Below are positions 36,581 to 44,900 of a stretch of DNA of 64,000 bases, piece after piece. Position 1 is the first letter of the stretch, and each line of letters opens with the position of its first letter. The DNA comes from CAVQWT01 sp963810815. Lineage in GTDB: Bacteria > Pseudomonadota > Gammaproteobacteria > Burkholderiales > Casimicrobiaceae. The notes beneath the pieces are model-generated. The model was given only the letters and a program-made list of their open reading frames with translations, ran no database searches and was not told the origin of the DNA. Made by a program: the position numbers and the translations under genes. The stretch lies in contig CAWEPB010000002.1 in the NCBI GenBank assembly GCA_963810815.1, positions 124,001-188,000 on the forward strand. The letters are read 5' to 3'.

Positions 36581-36815
36581 GGGGTCAGGTCGAATTTTGA
36601 TCAACGCGTCCCCTCCCCCTGTCGCAGGCGCCAACCGGGCGCTCCTCGCGCCGCGGTCGGGATCGACGCGATTGGATACCGTACCCGCCAATCGAGCCAT
36701 CGTCCGTCCGGTCGATCCCGCGGTCGCGCCCAGGCGATCAATATCGCAGGCATGCTGTGGTGAATCGACTCCGCGACCGGCAGGCCGGACGTCGGCCCGA
36801 ATTCAACCTGACCCC
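36581..36815. repeat. TIR-bounded element, copy C (235 bp)
   Basis: Left end GGGGTCAGGTCGAATT (36581-36596, perfect consensus); right end AATTCAACCTGACCCC (36800-36815, one mismatch to the inverted complement). It occupies most of the divergent ilvA/ppx gap and ends 25 bp before the ppx start, so it could influence expression of either gene. A central ATCGTCCGTCCGGTCGAT (36699-36716) resembles the core of copy A. There is no coding capacity. Confidence 0.7.
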
Positions 36816-36840
36816 AATTGGCGTGTTACGCTTTTTCGCT

Positions 36841-38319
36841 ATGCCGCGCTCCGCCCTGACCGCTTCGATGCTCGCCGTCGTCGACATGGGATCGAACAGC
36901 TTTCGGCTCGAGATCGGCCGCGTCGAGGGCAATCAGATCTTCCGCCTCGACACCTTCCGCGAAACGCTGCGACTCGGCGCCGGACTCGATGCCAACGGCC
37001 GCCTCACCGCCGAGGCACAGCGAGCGGCGATCGCCTGTCTCGCCCGCTTCGGCGAACGCCTGCGGGGCTTCCCGCCGTCCTCGGTCCGCGTCGTCGCCAC
37101 CAACACGCTGCGCGTCGCCACCAACGCGGCGACCTTTCTCCCGCGCGCCGAGAAGGCGCTCGGCTTCCCGATCGACATCATCACCGGACACGAGGAAGCC
37201 CGGCTCATCTATGTCGGGGTCGCCCACGTGCTCCCCGCGTCGGACGATCCGCGGCTGGTCGTCGACATCGGCGGCGGCTCGACCGAGTTCGTCATCGGCA
37301 AGGGACTCGAGCCGCGCGCGCTCGAGTCGCTCAAGATCGGGTGCGTCGGCATGACCCAGCGCTTCTTTCCCGACGGCGGGCTGGATGCGACTGCCTTCGC
37401 CGCCGCCGAGACCCACGCGCGCGCCGAAATCGAGGCCATAGCCCGGGACTTCAGCCGCGGCGCGTGGACCAGCGCGTACGCGTCCTCCGGCACCGCACTC
37501 GCGCTGGCCGAAATCCTGGAGCAGAACGGACTGTCCGCAGCCGGGATCACCCGCGACGGACTCTCGCGCCTGAAGAAGCGGATGGTCGCGGCGGGCCACA
37601 TCGGCCGCCTCGCGCTGACGGCGCTCAAACCGCAGCGCGCCCCGGTTCTCGCCGGCGGTCTCGCGGTCATGGCCAGCGCGATGAAGGAACTGGACATCGA
37701 CCGCATCAATCCGGTGGGCGGCGCGCTGCGCCTGGGCGCGCTCTACGACCTGCTCGGCCGCAACGTCGATCGCGACATTCGAGGCGCGACCGTCGACCAG
37801 TTCCAGGCGCGTTACCGGGTCGACCAGGAGCACGCAGCGCGCGTCGCCGCACTGGCCGCAGCTCTCTGTCGCCGCGCCGATCCCGGTTGCGAGCCCGCCG
37901 CGCTGCAGCGGCTCGAATGGGCCGCGCGGCTGCACGAGACCGGCTTCTCGGTTTCGCACCTCGGTTTCCACAAGCACGGCGCCTACATCCTGCTACATGC
38001 GGACATGCCCGGCTTTTCCGCGCAGGAACAGGACGATCTGGCCTGGCTCGTGCTCGGCTGTCGCGGGACCCTGTCCAAGCTCGGCGCGCGCCTCGACGAC
38101 GCCGACTATCGGGTTCGTGTGCTCGCCCTTCGCCTCGCGGTGCTGTTCCATCACGCGCGTCGGCCGATCGATGTCCCGCGGATCAGCTTCGAGTGCGACC
38201 GCAGCATCCGTCTGGGCGTGTCGGCGCGCTGGCTCGCCGCCCACCCGCTCACCGCGCATCTGCTCGAAAAGGAGCGGCGCGAATGGACCGCGCTCGGGTA
38301 CCGCTGGCCGCCGCGATGA
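36841..38319 (+). CDS. ppx: exopolyphosphatase (Ppx/GppA family)
   Basis: A 492-residue ASKHA-fold phosphatase that degrades polyphosphate or pppGpp. Signatures are VVDMGSNSFRLEIGRVEG, RVVATNTLRVATNA, ITGHEEARLIYVGV and VDIGGGSTEFVIG. The C-terminal HD-like helical domain contains RLEWAARLHETGFSVSHLGFHKHGAY. The start is the ATG at 36841; an upstream in-frame ATG would place the N-terminus inside repeat copy C. The partner ppk is 4.4 kb downstream on the other strand. Confidence 0.93.
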   Translation: MPRSALTASMLAVVDMGSNSFRLEIGRVEGNQIFRLDTFRETLRLGAGLDANGRLTAEAQRAAIACLARFGERLRGFPPSSVRVVATNTLRVATNAATFLPRAEKALGFPIDIITGHEEARLIYVGVAHVLPASDDPRLVVDIGGGSTEFVIGKGLEPRALESLKIGCVGMTQRFFPDGGLDATAFAAAETHARAEIEAIARDFSRGAWTSAYASSGTALALAEILEQNGLSAAGITRDGLSRLKKRMVAAGHIGRLALTALKPQRAPVLAGGLAVMASAMKELDIDRINPVGGALRLGALYDLLGRNVDRDIRGATVDQFQARYRVDQEHAARVAALAAALCRRADPGCEPAALQRLEWAARLHETGFSVSHLGFHKHGAYILLHADMPGFSAQEQDDLAWLVLGCRGTLSKLGARLDDADYRVRVLALRLAVLFHHARRPIDVPRISFECDRSIRLGVSARWLAAHPLTAHLLEKERREWTALGYRWPPR

Positions 38320-38349
38320 GCGGACGGCGCAGCGCAGGCTAGGGGGGCG

Positions 38350-39075
38350 TCAGCGGGCCGGCTCCGGCGGCGCCATGGCGGCCAGAGCCGCGATCATCCG
38401 CTCGGCAATGTCGCAGGACCGTGCATCGGTCTGGAAGCATCGGGCCGGGATGCCAGCGGGATCCACCTCGACGACCCTCTGCCCCGCGGTCACCCGTGCG
38501 CCTCGCGCCGACAAGCCCAGCAGCACCCCGGCGCACGGCGCCATGATCGACGCGTTGCCGATCGCGCCTACGGTCTCGCCCGCCAGCACCCGATCGCCGA
38601 TGCGCCGCGCGGTCGCAAACCGTCCGGAGCCCGAGGCCGTCACCGCGGCAATCCTGCCCTCGTCGCCAACGTCGTCCGTCGCGACGTGCAGGTGCGCGCC
38701 GTCGTCGGCGCGTCCCACGCGAACGGTGAGCAGCCCTTCCGGCACCAGGTTCCGCATCATCGCGCCGTCGCCGTCCGCGCGCGTGTCGACCAGCACCCGC
38801 GCCGGCAACGCCGCCGCGACGCCCTGCCACGACCACGTCGTCGCGGCGACCATGTTCCGGCGTTCCAGCACCGATGGAATGGTCTTGACGCTGGCACAAA
38901 ACTGCGCGCCTTCGCCGTCGACTTCGGCGTTGCCGAGGTACCAGGCGTTGGTGAACGACTGCCCGCGCCGGGTCCACGGCGGGTCGACGACGTCGCAGAC
39001 GACGACGCCGTAGCCGGCGCGGCGTGCGGCGATGGCGACCGCCGTGCCGATCGTGTGCCCGCCGAGCACGATCAT
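38350..39075 (-). CDS. YqeB/EF2563-like protein (selenium-dependent molybdenum hydroxylase accessory family)
   Basis: A 241-residue protein that starts with a Rossmann-like MIVLGGHTIGTAVAIAARRAGY and contains VVCDVVDPPWTRRGQSFTNA. It also has a C-terminal biotinyl/lipoyl-like block, RRIGDRVLAGETVGAIGNAS followed by MAPCAGVLLGLSARGARV. This order fits the EF2563/YqeB family, found with molybdenum hydroxylase loci. None of those partner genes is in the window, so its role here is open. An in-frame ATG at 39111, with GGAG upstream, is an alternative start. Confidence 0.65.
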   Translation of the reverse strand: MIVLGGHTIGTAVAIAARRAGYGVVVCDVVDPPWTRRGQSFTNAWYLGNAEVDGEGAQFCASVKTIPSVLERRNMVAATTWSWQGVAAALPARVLVDTRADGDGAMMRNLVPEGLLTVRVGRADDGAHLHVATDDVGDEGRIAAVTASGSGRFATARRIGDRVLAGETVGAIGNASIMAPCAGVLLGLSARGARVTAGQRVVEVDPAGIPARCFQTDARSCDIAERMIAALAAMAPPEPAR

Positions 39076-39411
39076 CGCGGTGGCAGTCGGACGGCAGGTG
39101 GACCCCGGCATCGGAAACTTGGCTCCAAAAAAAGGCGGGCCGGCCGGGAGGATCGGCGCGGCCCGAACGACTGCCGACGACAGGAGGAATCGGGACGGCG
39201 CCGCGGCAGCCCGCATCCGGCACACTGTCCGGGCCCGGTCCGCGGCCGTTGCCGCATCTTCGCGCGCCGATGTTGCAGCCGCGTGGCAGCAGGGCGATCC
39301 GTGCGAGCCACCGTCACGCACACCGTCATCGGCCTGCCATCGCTTCTTCACCCTGCTGTCGCACGGGCCGGCTACGGTACCGCCATCGTCGCTGCCCGCC
39401 AGGAGAAGCCC
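39076..39411. other. divergent intergenic region between YqeB-like and OlsB-like genes
   Basis: About 336 bp with no separately supported gene. An A7 run lies at 39127-39133. The plus-strand frame of the OlsB-like gene stays open through much of it, including a GTG at 39301, but without a good ribosome binding site. Promoters for both genes should be here; none is convincing by eye. Confidence 0.5.
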
Positions 39412-40185
39412 TTGCTGCTTGCCAGATCGAACGAAGCCCCTCCAAATGCGTGGCGCCGCCTGTCCGTCGAGCTGGCCGCGAGCCCGCGCGACATCGACGC
39501 CGCGCAGGCGCTGCGCTACCGTGTTTTCGCCGGCGAGCTTGGCGCGAAGGTGACCGGTCGCAAGCCCGCGCGCGACCAGGACGTGTTCGACCCATGGTGC
39601 GAGCACCTCGTGGCACGTGACGAGGCCACCAACGAGATCGTCGGCACCTATCGCGTCCTCACGCCCGAGCGCGCGCAGCGGCTCGGCACCTACTACGCGG
39701 ACACGGAGTTCGACCTCACGCGGCTGGCTCGGATGCGCCCGGGGCTCTGCGAAGTCGGACGCGCCTGCATCCATCCGGATTACCGCAGCGGTGCCGTGAT
39801 CATGCGACTGTGGCAGGGCATCGCGTCGCTGATGGTGCGGCACGGGTGCGATCACCTGATGGGTTGCGCCTCGATACCAATGACCGACGGCGGGGCGAAC
39901 GCGCTGCGCGTCTTCCGGGACGTCGCGCCGAAGCACCTTGCACCTATCGAGTACCGGGTCTTTCCAAGGCACCCGCTGGCGATGCGCGAAGGCCGCGCGG
40001 ACGCCGTTCCGCCGGGCGAGGCATCGGTGCCGGCGCTACTGAAAGGCTACCTTCGCCTTGGCGCGTGGATCGGTGGCGAGCCGGCGTGGGACCCCGATTT
40101 CAACACCGCCGACCTGTTCGTCCTGCTGCCGTTGTCACGGCTCGAGGCCCGCTACGCGCGCCACTACTTCCGCGAGGCTGCGTAA
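39412..40185 (+). CDS. OlsB-like N-acyltransferase (GNAT fold)
   Basis: A 257-residue GNAT-type acyltransferase. Typical ornithine-lipid synthase motifs are RYRVFAGELGAKV, FDPWCEHLVARDEATNEIVG, LCEVGRACIHPDYRSGAVI and HLMGCASIPM. OlsB attaches a 3-hydroxyacyl chain from ACP to an amino acid, usually ornithine; the amino acid used here is not shown by the sequence. The frame has no nearby ATG. A TTG at 39412 with AGGAG 6 nt upstream is chosen. The next gene begins 5 bp after the stop, so the three genes to 42096 probably form one transcript. Confidence 0.8.
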   Translation: MLLARSNEAPPNAWRRLSVELAASPRDIDAAQALRYRVFAGELGAKVTGRKPARDQDVFDPWCEHLVARDEATNEIVGTYRVLTPERAQRLGTYYADTEFDLTRLARMRPGLCEVGRACIHPDYRSGAVIMRLWQGIASLMVRHGCDHLMGCASIPMTDGGANALRVFRDVAPKHLAPIEYRVFPRHPLAMREGRADAVPPGEASVPALLKGYLRLGAWIGGEPAWDPDFNTADLFVLLPLSRLEARYARHYFREAA

Positions 40186-40190
40186 GCGCA

Positions 40191-41048
40191 ATGGCCGCTC
40201 CGCGTGACGTGCCGCCGCCGCCCCCGTCTACGCCGCACGATCGGGCCGGGCACCGCCGCTACCGCGCAATCTTCATCTCCGACACCCACCTCGGCACACC
40301 GGGATGCCAGGCGCGGGCCCTGCTCGACTTCCTGCGCCGCACCGAGTCCGAGTTCCTCTATCTCGTCGGCGACATCGTCGACGGGTGGCAGCTCAAGCGC
40401 CGCTGGTACTGGCACCAGTCGCACAACGACATCATCCAGAAGCTCCTGCGCAAGGCGCGCAAGGGGACGAGCGTCGTCTACATTCCGGGCAACCACGACG
40501 AGGGGGCACGCCACTTCCTCGATCTCGCGTTCGGCGACATCGTCATCCGCCCCGAGGCGATCCACGTCACGGCCGACGGTCGACGGCTGCTGGTGACGCA
40601 CGGCGACTTCTTCGATGGCGTCGTCCAATGCGCGAAGTGGCTCGCGCTGCTGGGCGACGCGCTCTACGTGTTCATCCTGCGCGTCAACCAGCACTTCAAC
40701 GCGCTGCGGGCGCGACTCGGACTGCCCTACTGGTCGCTGTCGCAGTATCTGAAGCACAGGGTGAAGAATGCCGTCCGCTACATCGGGGCCTTCGAGGAGG
40801 CGCTGGTTCGCGAGGCGCGCACGCGCGGCTTCGACGGCGTCGTCTGCGGTCACATCCACAAGGCCGAGCTGCGGGTAATCGACGGCGTCCTGTACTGCAA
40901 CGACGGCGACTGGGTGGAGAGCCTCACCGCGCTGGTCGAGCACGACGACGGGACGCTGGAACTGGTTCACTGGCCCGGCGCAGCGGCCGGCGTCGCGGTC
41001 GAGTCCCGCGCCACCGCTGCAGGCGTGGCGGCGGTGGCCGGCGACTGA
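40191..41048 (+). CDS. LpxH-like calcineurin-type phosphoesterase
   Basis: A 285-residue metallophosphoesterase with FISDTHLGTPG, YLVGDIVDGWQLKRRWYW, IPGNHDEGARHF, THGDFFDGVVQ and VCGHIHKAE, a complete set of metal ligands. It is of the group usually annotated as UDP-2,3-diacylglucosamine diphosphatase, but it is longer than canonical LpxH and lies among non-lipid-A genes, so hydrolysis of another nucleotide-lipid or phospholipid is possible. The C-terminus is Ala-rich and variable. Confidence 0.8.
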   Translation: MAAPRDVPPPPPSTPHDRAGHRRYRAIFISDTHLGTPGCQARALLDFLRRTESEFLYLVGDIVDGWQLKRRWYWHQSHNDIIQKLLRKARKGTSVVYIPGNHDEGARHFLDLAFGDIVIRPEAIHVTADGRRLLVTHGDFFDGVVQCAKWLALLGDALYVFILRVNQHFNALRARLGLPYWSLSQYLKHRVKNAVRYIGAFEEALVREARTRGFDGVVCGHIHKAELRVIDGVLYCNDGDWVESLTALVEHDDGTLELVHWPGAAAGVAVESRATAAGVAAVAGD

Positions 41049-41058
41049 GGCGGCGCCG

Positions 41059-42096
41059 ATGCAGATCCTCATCGTCACCGACGCCTGGCTGCCGCAGATC
41101 AACGGCGTCGCGGTGACGCTGCAGAACACCGTGCGCGAACTCGAAAGCATGGGGCACCGGGTGCGATTGATCACGCCGCTCGCCTTCCGCACCGTGCCGA
41201 TGCCGACCTACCCGGAAATCCGGCTGGCGGTGCGCCCGCGCCGTGAAGTAGCGCGGATGATCGAGGAGTTCGACCCCGATGCCATCCACATCGCCACCGA
41301 GGGCCCGTTGGGCCTGGCAGCACGACGCCACTGCCTGCGTCGGCAGCGGCCGTTCACCACCGCATACCACACGCAGTTCCCCGAATACGTCCATGCGCGC
41401 TGCAGGCTGCCGGTCGGCCTCACGTATGCGTGGCTGCGCCGGTTTCACGAGCCGGCGAAGGCCGTGATGTGCGGCACGCCGGAGATCCGGCATCGGCTCG
41501 CCGCGCGAGGCTTCAGGAACACCGCGTTGTGGTCTCGCGGAGTCGATACGGAACTGTTCAGGCCGGGCGAGCGAACCGCTGGGCCGGATCGCCGGCCGGT
41601 GTATCTCTACGTCGGGCGCGTCGCGGTCGAGAAGAACATCGAAGCCTTCCTGTCGCTGGACCTGCCCGGGACCCGGTGGGTGGTCGGTGACGGGCCGGCG
41701 CGCGCGGCGCTGGAACGGCGCTTTCCGGACGCCAGGTTCCTCGGCTTCAAGACCGGGGAATCCCTGGCGTGGCACTATCGCCACGCCGACGTGCTGGTGT
41801 TCCCCAGCCGCACCGACACCTTCGGACTCGTGCTGCTCGAGGCAATGGCCTGCGGCACGCCGGTTGCCGCGTTTCCGGTCACCGGTCCGCGCGACGTCGT
41901 GTGCGACCCGCGGGCCGGCGTGCTGTCCGACGATCTCGGCGCGGCGGCAGCGGCCGCCCTGCAACTGGACCGCGACGCGGTGCATCGCTACGCGCTCCGC
42001 TTTTCGTGGACCGCGGCGACGCGTCAGTTCGTCGCCAACCTGCATCCGGTCGAACGATCCGCACGGGCGGCGGCGATCAGTCGGACGCCCGATTGA
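41059..42096 (+). CDS. glycosyltransferase family 4 protein
   Basis: A 345-residue GT-B enzyme. The N-terminal acceptor domain has TDAWLPQINGVAVTLQNTV and PTYPEIRLA. The C-terminal nucleotide-sugar domain has YVGRVAVEKNIEAFL, VGDGPARAALE and the E-x7-E signature in SRTDTFGLVLLEAMACGTP. It resembles the mannosyl/glucuronosyl lipid glycosyltransferases (MgtA-like). It follows the phosphoesterase by 10 bp, which suggests a lipid-linked acceptor; the sugar and acceptor are not known. Confidence 0.85.
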   Translation: MQILIVTDAWLPQINGVAVTLQNTVRELESMGHRVRLITPLAFRTVPMPTYPEIRLAVRPRREVARMIEEFDPDAIHIATEGPLGLAARRHCLRRQRPFTTAYHTQFPEYVHARCRLPVGLTYAWLRRFHEPAKAVMCGTPEIRHRLAARGFRNTALWSRGVDTELFRPGERTAGPDRRPVYLYVGRVAVEKNIEAFLSLDLPGTRWVVGDGPARAALERRFPDARFLGFKTGESLAWHYRHADVLVFPSRTDTFGLVLLEAMACGTPVAAFPVTGPRDVVCDPRAGVLSDDLGAAAAAALQLDRDAVHRYALRFSWTAATRQFVANLHPVERSARAAAISRTPD

Positions 42097-42168
42097 CGGG
42101 GCCTCACGGTTCGGCGACAACGGCATCGTGGCGGTATGCGTCGGCGCGCCGCTCCGGGGACGTCGCCC

Positions 42169-42217
42169 AAAATTCGACCTGACCCCGAATCGAATCGGAC
42201 CCCGAATCGGGGGTCAG
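42169..42217. repeat. partial TIR element, copy E
   Basis: AATTCGACCTGACCCC (42171-42186), the right-end sequence of the TIR family, is followed by a short inverted segment, CGAATCGGACCCCGAATCGG, and GGGTCAG (42211-42217). It sits between the convergent GT4 and sixA genes. The sixA stop codon lies within the final GGGTCAG. No 200-bp interior is present, so it looks like a solo or collapsed end. Confidence 0.6.
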
Positions 42218-42666
42218 ACGAGGTCGGGACCGAGGACGACGCGCAGCGCGACGGCGGGGCCGCCGCCGCGCGCGCGGTTGGACAGCCACCAGATCGCGCC
42301 CTTCCTGACCGCCCAGGGCGCATCGTCGCCGGACAGCAGGAACGCGGCGACCATGCCCAGCGTCGGCTGGTGACCGACGATCAGCACCGGGTCGCGGGCA
42401 TCGGGCCAGCCGGCCGCGGCGAGGATGGCGGCGACGCTCGCGCCGGGCGCGAGATCGTCGACCGTTTTGAATTTGCGCTTCAACGCCAGCGCCGTCTGTT
42501 GCGCGCGATCGGCGGGCGACACCAGCACCCGGCAGGCATCGGGCAGGTGGCGGTCGAGCCACGAGCCCATCCGTTCGGCCTGCTTGAGTCCCTTCGCCGT
42601 CAGCCGACGCCCGTGGTCGGGCTCGCCCGGTTCGGCTTCGGCGTGGCGCCAGAGGATGAGGTCCAT
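42214..42666 (-). CDS. sixA: phosphohistidine phosphatase SixA
   Basis: A 150-residue histidine phosphatase with the catalytic RHAEAEPGEPDHGRRLT, VSPADRAQQTALAL and the second-half His in LIVGHQPTLGMV. SixA dephosphorylates phosphohistidine in Hpt domains or PTS proteins. The start MDLILWRHAEAEP is the family N-terminus; upstream frame residues look like ppk-proximal spacer. It lies 25 bp past ppk and is probably co-transcribed with it. Confidence 0.9.
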   Translation of the reverse strand: MDLILWRHAEAEPGEPDHGRRLTAKGLKQAERMGSWLDRHLPDACRVLVSPADRAQQTALALKRKFKTVDDLAPGASVAAILAAAGWPDARDPVLIVGHQPTLGMVAAFLLSGDDAPWAVRKGAIWWLSNRARGGGPAVALRVVLGPDLV

Positions 42667-42691
42667 GATGGCAGCGGGCGGTGGCAGCCGC

Positions 42692-44782
42692 TCAACGGTC
42701 CGCGGACGCCTGGAGCCGCGCCAGCAGTTCGGCCTGCGCCGAACGGCCACGTGCCCGGCCCCGGGGCGCGACCTTCGTCCATGCGCCGTCGGCGTCCAGG
42801 AGCCAGGCGTCGCGATTGTCCGCGAGGCAGACCTTGAGCCCCTCGTCGATGACGCGCTGCCGCGCCTCCGGGTCGCGCACCGGGAACGCTACCTCGATCC
42901 GCTTGAACAGGTTGCGTCCCATCCAGTCCGCGGAGGACAGCCAGACATCCGGCTTGCCGTCGTTCTCGAAGAGCCAGATCCGGTGGTGCTCGAGGAACCG
43001 GCCGAGGATGGAACGGATGCGGATGTTGTCGGACATCCCGCGCACCCCCGGCCGCAGCGCACAGGCGCCGCGGACGATGAGCTCGATCTTCACGCCCGCC
43101 TGCGACGCCTGGCACAGCGCGCGGATCACTCCCTCCTCGGTCAGTGCGTTCATTTTCGCGACGATCCGCGCCGGGCGCCCCGCGCGCGCGTGCCTGGCCT
43201 CGCGCCGGATCATCTCCAGCACCCGCCGGTGCATCGTGAAGGGCGCCAGCAGCAGGCGCTTCAGCCGGCCCGCCCTGGCGAGGCTGGTGATGTGCAGGAA
43301 CACCTCGTTGACGTCGCTGCAGATCGCCGGGTCGGCGGTCAGCAGGCCGAAGTCCGTGTACAGCCGCGTCGTCCGCGGATGGTAGTTGCCGGTCCCGAGG
43401 TGGGCATAGGGGACCAGCCGCGCGCGGCCCTGCCGGTCGCGCTCGCGGCGCAGCACCAGCGCGAGCTTCGCGTGCGTCTTCAGTCCGAACACCCCGTAGA
43501 CGACCTGCGCGCCGGCGCGCTCCAGCCGCTCCGCCCAGTTGATGTTCGCTTCCTCGTCGAAGCGAGCCATCAGCTCGACGACGACGGTGACCTCCTTGCC
43601 GCGCAGCGCGGCCTGGATCAGCGCCTCCATCAGCACCGAGTTGACGCCGGTGCGGTAGACCGTCTGGCGCATCGCGACCACGTCCGGATCCTCGGCCGCG
43701 CGGCGGATGAATTCGACGACCGGCTCGAACGACTGGTACGGGTGATGCAGCAGCACGTCCCGCCCGCGGATCGCCGCGAAGATGTCCGGCGCATCGTCGA
43801 GCCCGGCTGGCAGGCCGGGGACGAACGGCGCCCACTTCAGCGATGCGTCGTCGACCTGGTCGATCAGCGACGACAGCCGCATGATGTTGACCGGCCCGTC
43901 GCAGCGGAAGAGTTCGTCCTCGGTGAGCTCGAACTGCGCGAGCAGCATGCGCGCGAGGTGCTCGGGGCAATTCGCCGCGACTTCGAGTCGCACCGCCGAG
44001 CCGAACTGCCGCTGCGTGAGCTCGCCCTGCAGCGCCTGCCGCAGGTTCTTCACCTCCTCCTCGTCGATCCAGAGGTCGGCGTCGCGCGTGACGCGGAACT
44101 GCGCGTACTGCTTGACGGTGCGTCCGGGAAACATCCGGTGCAGGTTCGCGTGAATCGCCGAGGACAGCATCACGAACGCATCGTCGTGGCCCGCAACCGC
44201 GGGCGGCAGCTTGATGACGCGCGGGACCACCCGTGGCGCCTTGAGGATGGCGATCGACGTGTCGCGGCCGAACGCGTCCTGGCCGTCGAACTCGACGATG
44301 AAGTTGAGGCTCTTGTTGACGACCTGCGGGAACGGGTGCGCCGGGTCCAGCCCGATCGGCGTCAGCAGTGGCCGGATGTCGCGGTCGAAGTAGCCCGCGA
44401 CCCAGTCGCGGACCGCCGGCGTGAATTCGGTGCGCCGCACCAGATGGACGCCCTCACGCGCCAGCGCCGGCAGCACCTCGTCGTTGAGCAGGCGGTACTG
44501 GCTACCGATCAGCGCCCGCACTTCGTCGCCGATCTGGCGATACAGCGCCCGCGCCTCCGGCAGGGTCAGCCCCGAGGGCGGAATCCGTGCGCGCAGCTGC
44601 TCGCGCAGCCCCGCGACCCGGATCTCGAAGAATTCGTCGAGGTTGCCGCCGACGATGCAGAGGTAGCGCAGCCGCTCGAGCAGCGGCACGGCCCGGTCCG
44701 CCGCCAGGGCGAGCACGCGCCGGTTGAAGGCGAGGAGCGAGAGCTCGCGATTGAGGAGCGGGGCGGCGGCAGCCGGCGGCAT
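42692..44782 (-). CDS. ppk1: polyphosphate kinase 1
   Basis: A 696-residue Ppk1, which polymerises ATP phosphate into polyphosphate at the membrane. N-terminal LLNRELSLLAFNRRVLALA and GNLDEFFEIRVAGL are present, then HHPYQSFEPVVEFI and, in the phospholipase-D-like catalytic half, KTHAKLALVLR and YAHLGTGNYHP (around the phosphorylated His), followed by RGACALRPGV. The start MPPAAAAPLLNREL is chosen because upstream residues are Arg/Pro-rich without similarity. No clear ribosome binding site is visible. Confidence 0.95.
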   Translation of the reverse strand: MPPAAAAPLLNRELSLLAFNRRVLALAADRAVPLLERLRYLCIVGGNLDEFFEIRVAGLREQLRARIPPSGLTLPEARALYRQIGDEVRALIGSQYRLLNDEVLPALAREGVHLVRRTEFTPAVRDWVAGYFDRDIRPLLTPIGLDPAHPFPQVVNKSLNFIVEFDGQDAFGRDTSIAILKAPRVVPRVIKLPPAVAGHDDAFVMLSSAIHANLHRMFPGRTVKQYAQFRVTRDADLWIDEEEVKNLRQALQGELTQRQFGSAVRLEVAANCPEHLARMLLAQFELTEDELFRCDGPVNIMRLSSLIDQVDDASLKWAPFVPGLPAGLDDAPDIFAAIRGRDVLLHHPYQSFEPVVEFIRRAAEDPDVVAMRQTVYRTGVNSVLMEALIQAALRGKEVTVVVELMARFDEEANINWAERLERAGAQVVYGVFGLKTHAKLALVLRRERDRQGRARLVPYAHLGTGNYHPRTTRLYTDFGLLTADPAICSDVNEVFLHITSLARAGRLKRLLLAPFTMHRRVLEMIRREARHARAGRPARIVAKMNALTEEGVIRALCQASQAGVKIELIVRGACALRPGVRGMSDNIRIRSILGRFLEHHRIWLFENDGKPDVWLSSADWMGRNLFKRIEVAFPVRDPEARQRVIDEGLKVCLADNRDAWLLDADGAWTKVAPRGRARGRSAQAELLARLQASADR

Positions 44783-44900
44783 GGAAGGTGCGCGGGCCGG
44801 CGTCGGACCCGGCGGCGCTGGGGATGAATCGCGCACTATCGCATCGGCAGGTGACAGGCGTGTGACGGGGCTGGACACTGCGGGCGACCGGTGGGCCGGG

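Noticed and set aside
42169..42217. Intrinsic terminator between the GT4 gene and sixA
   Set aside because: The inverted sequences match the dispersed TIR ends and there is no T run.
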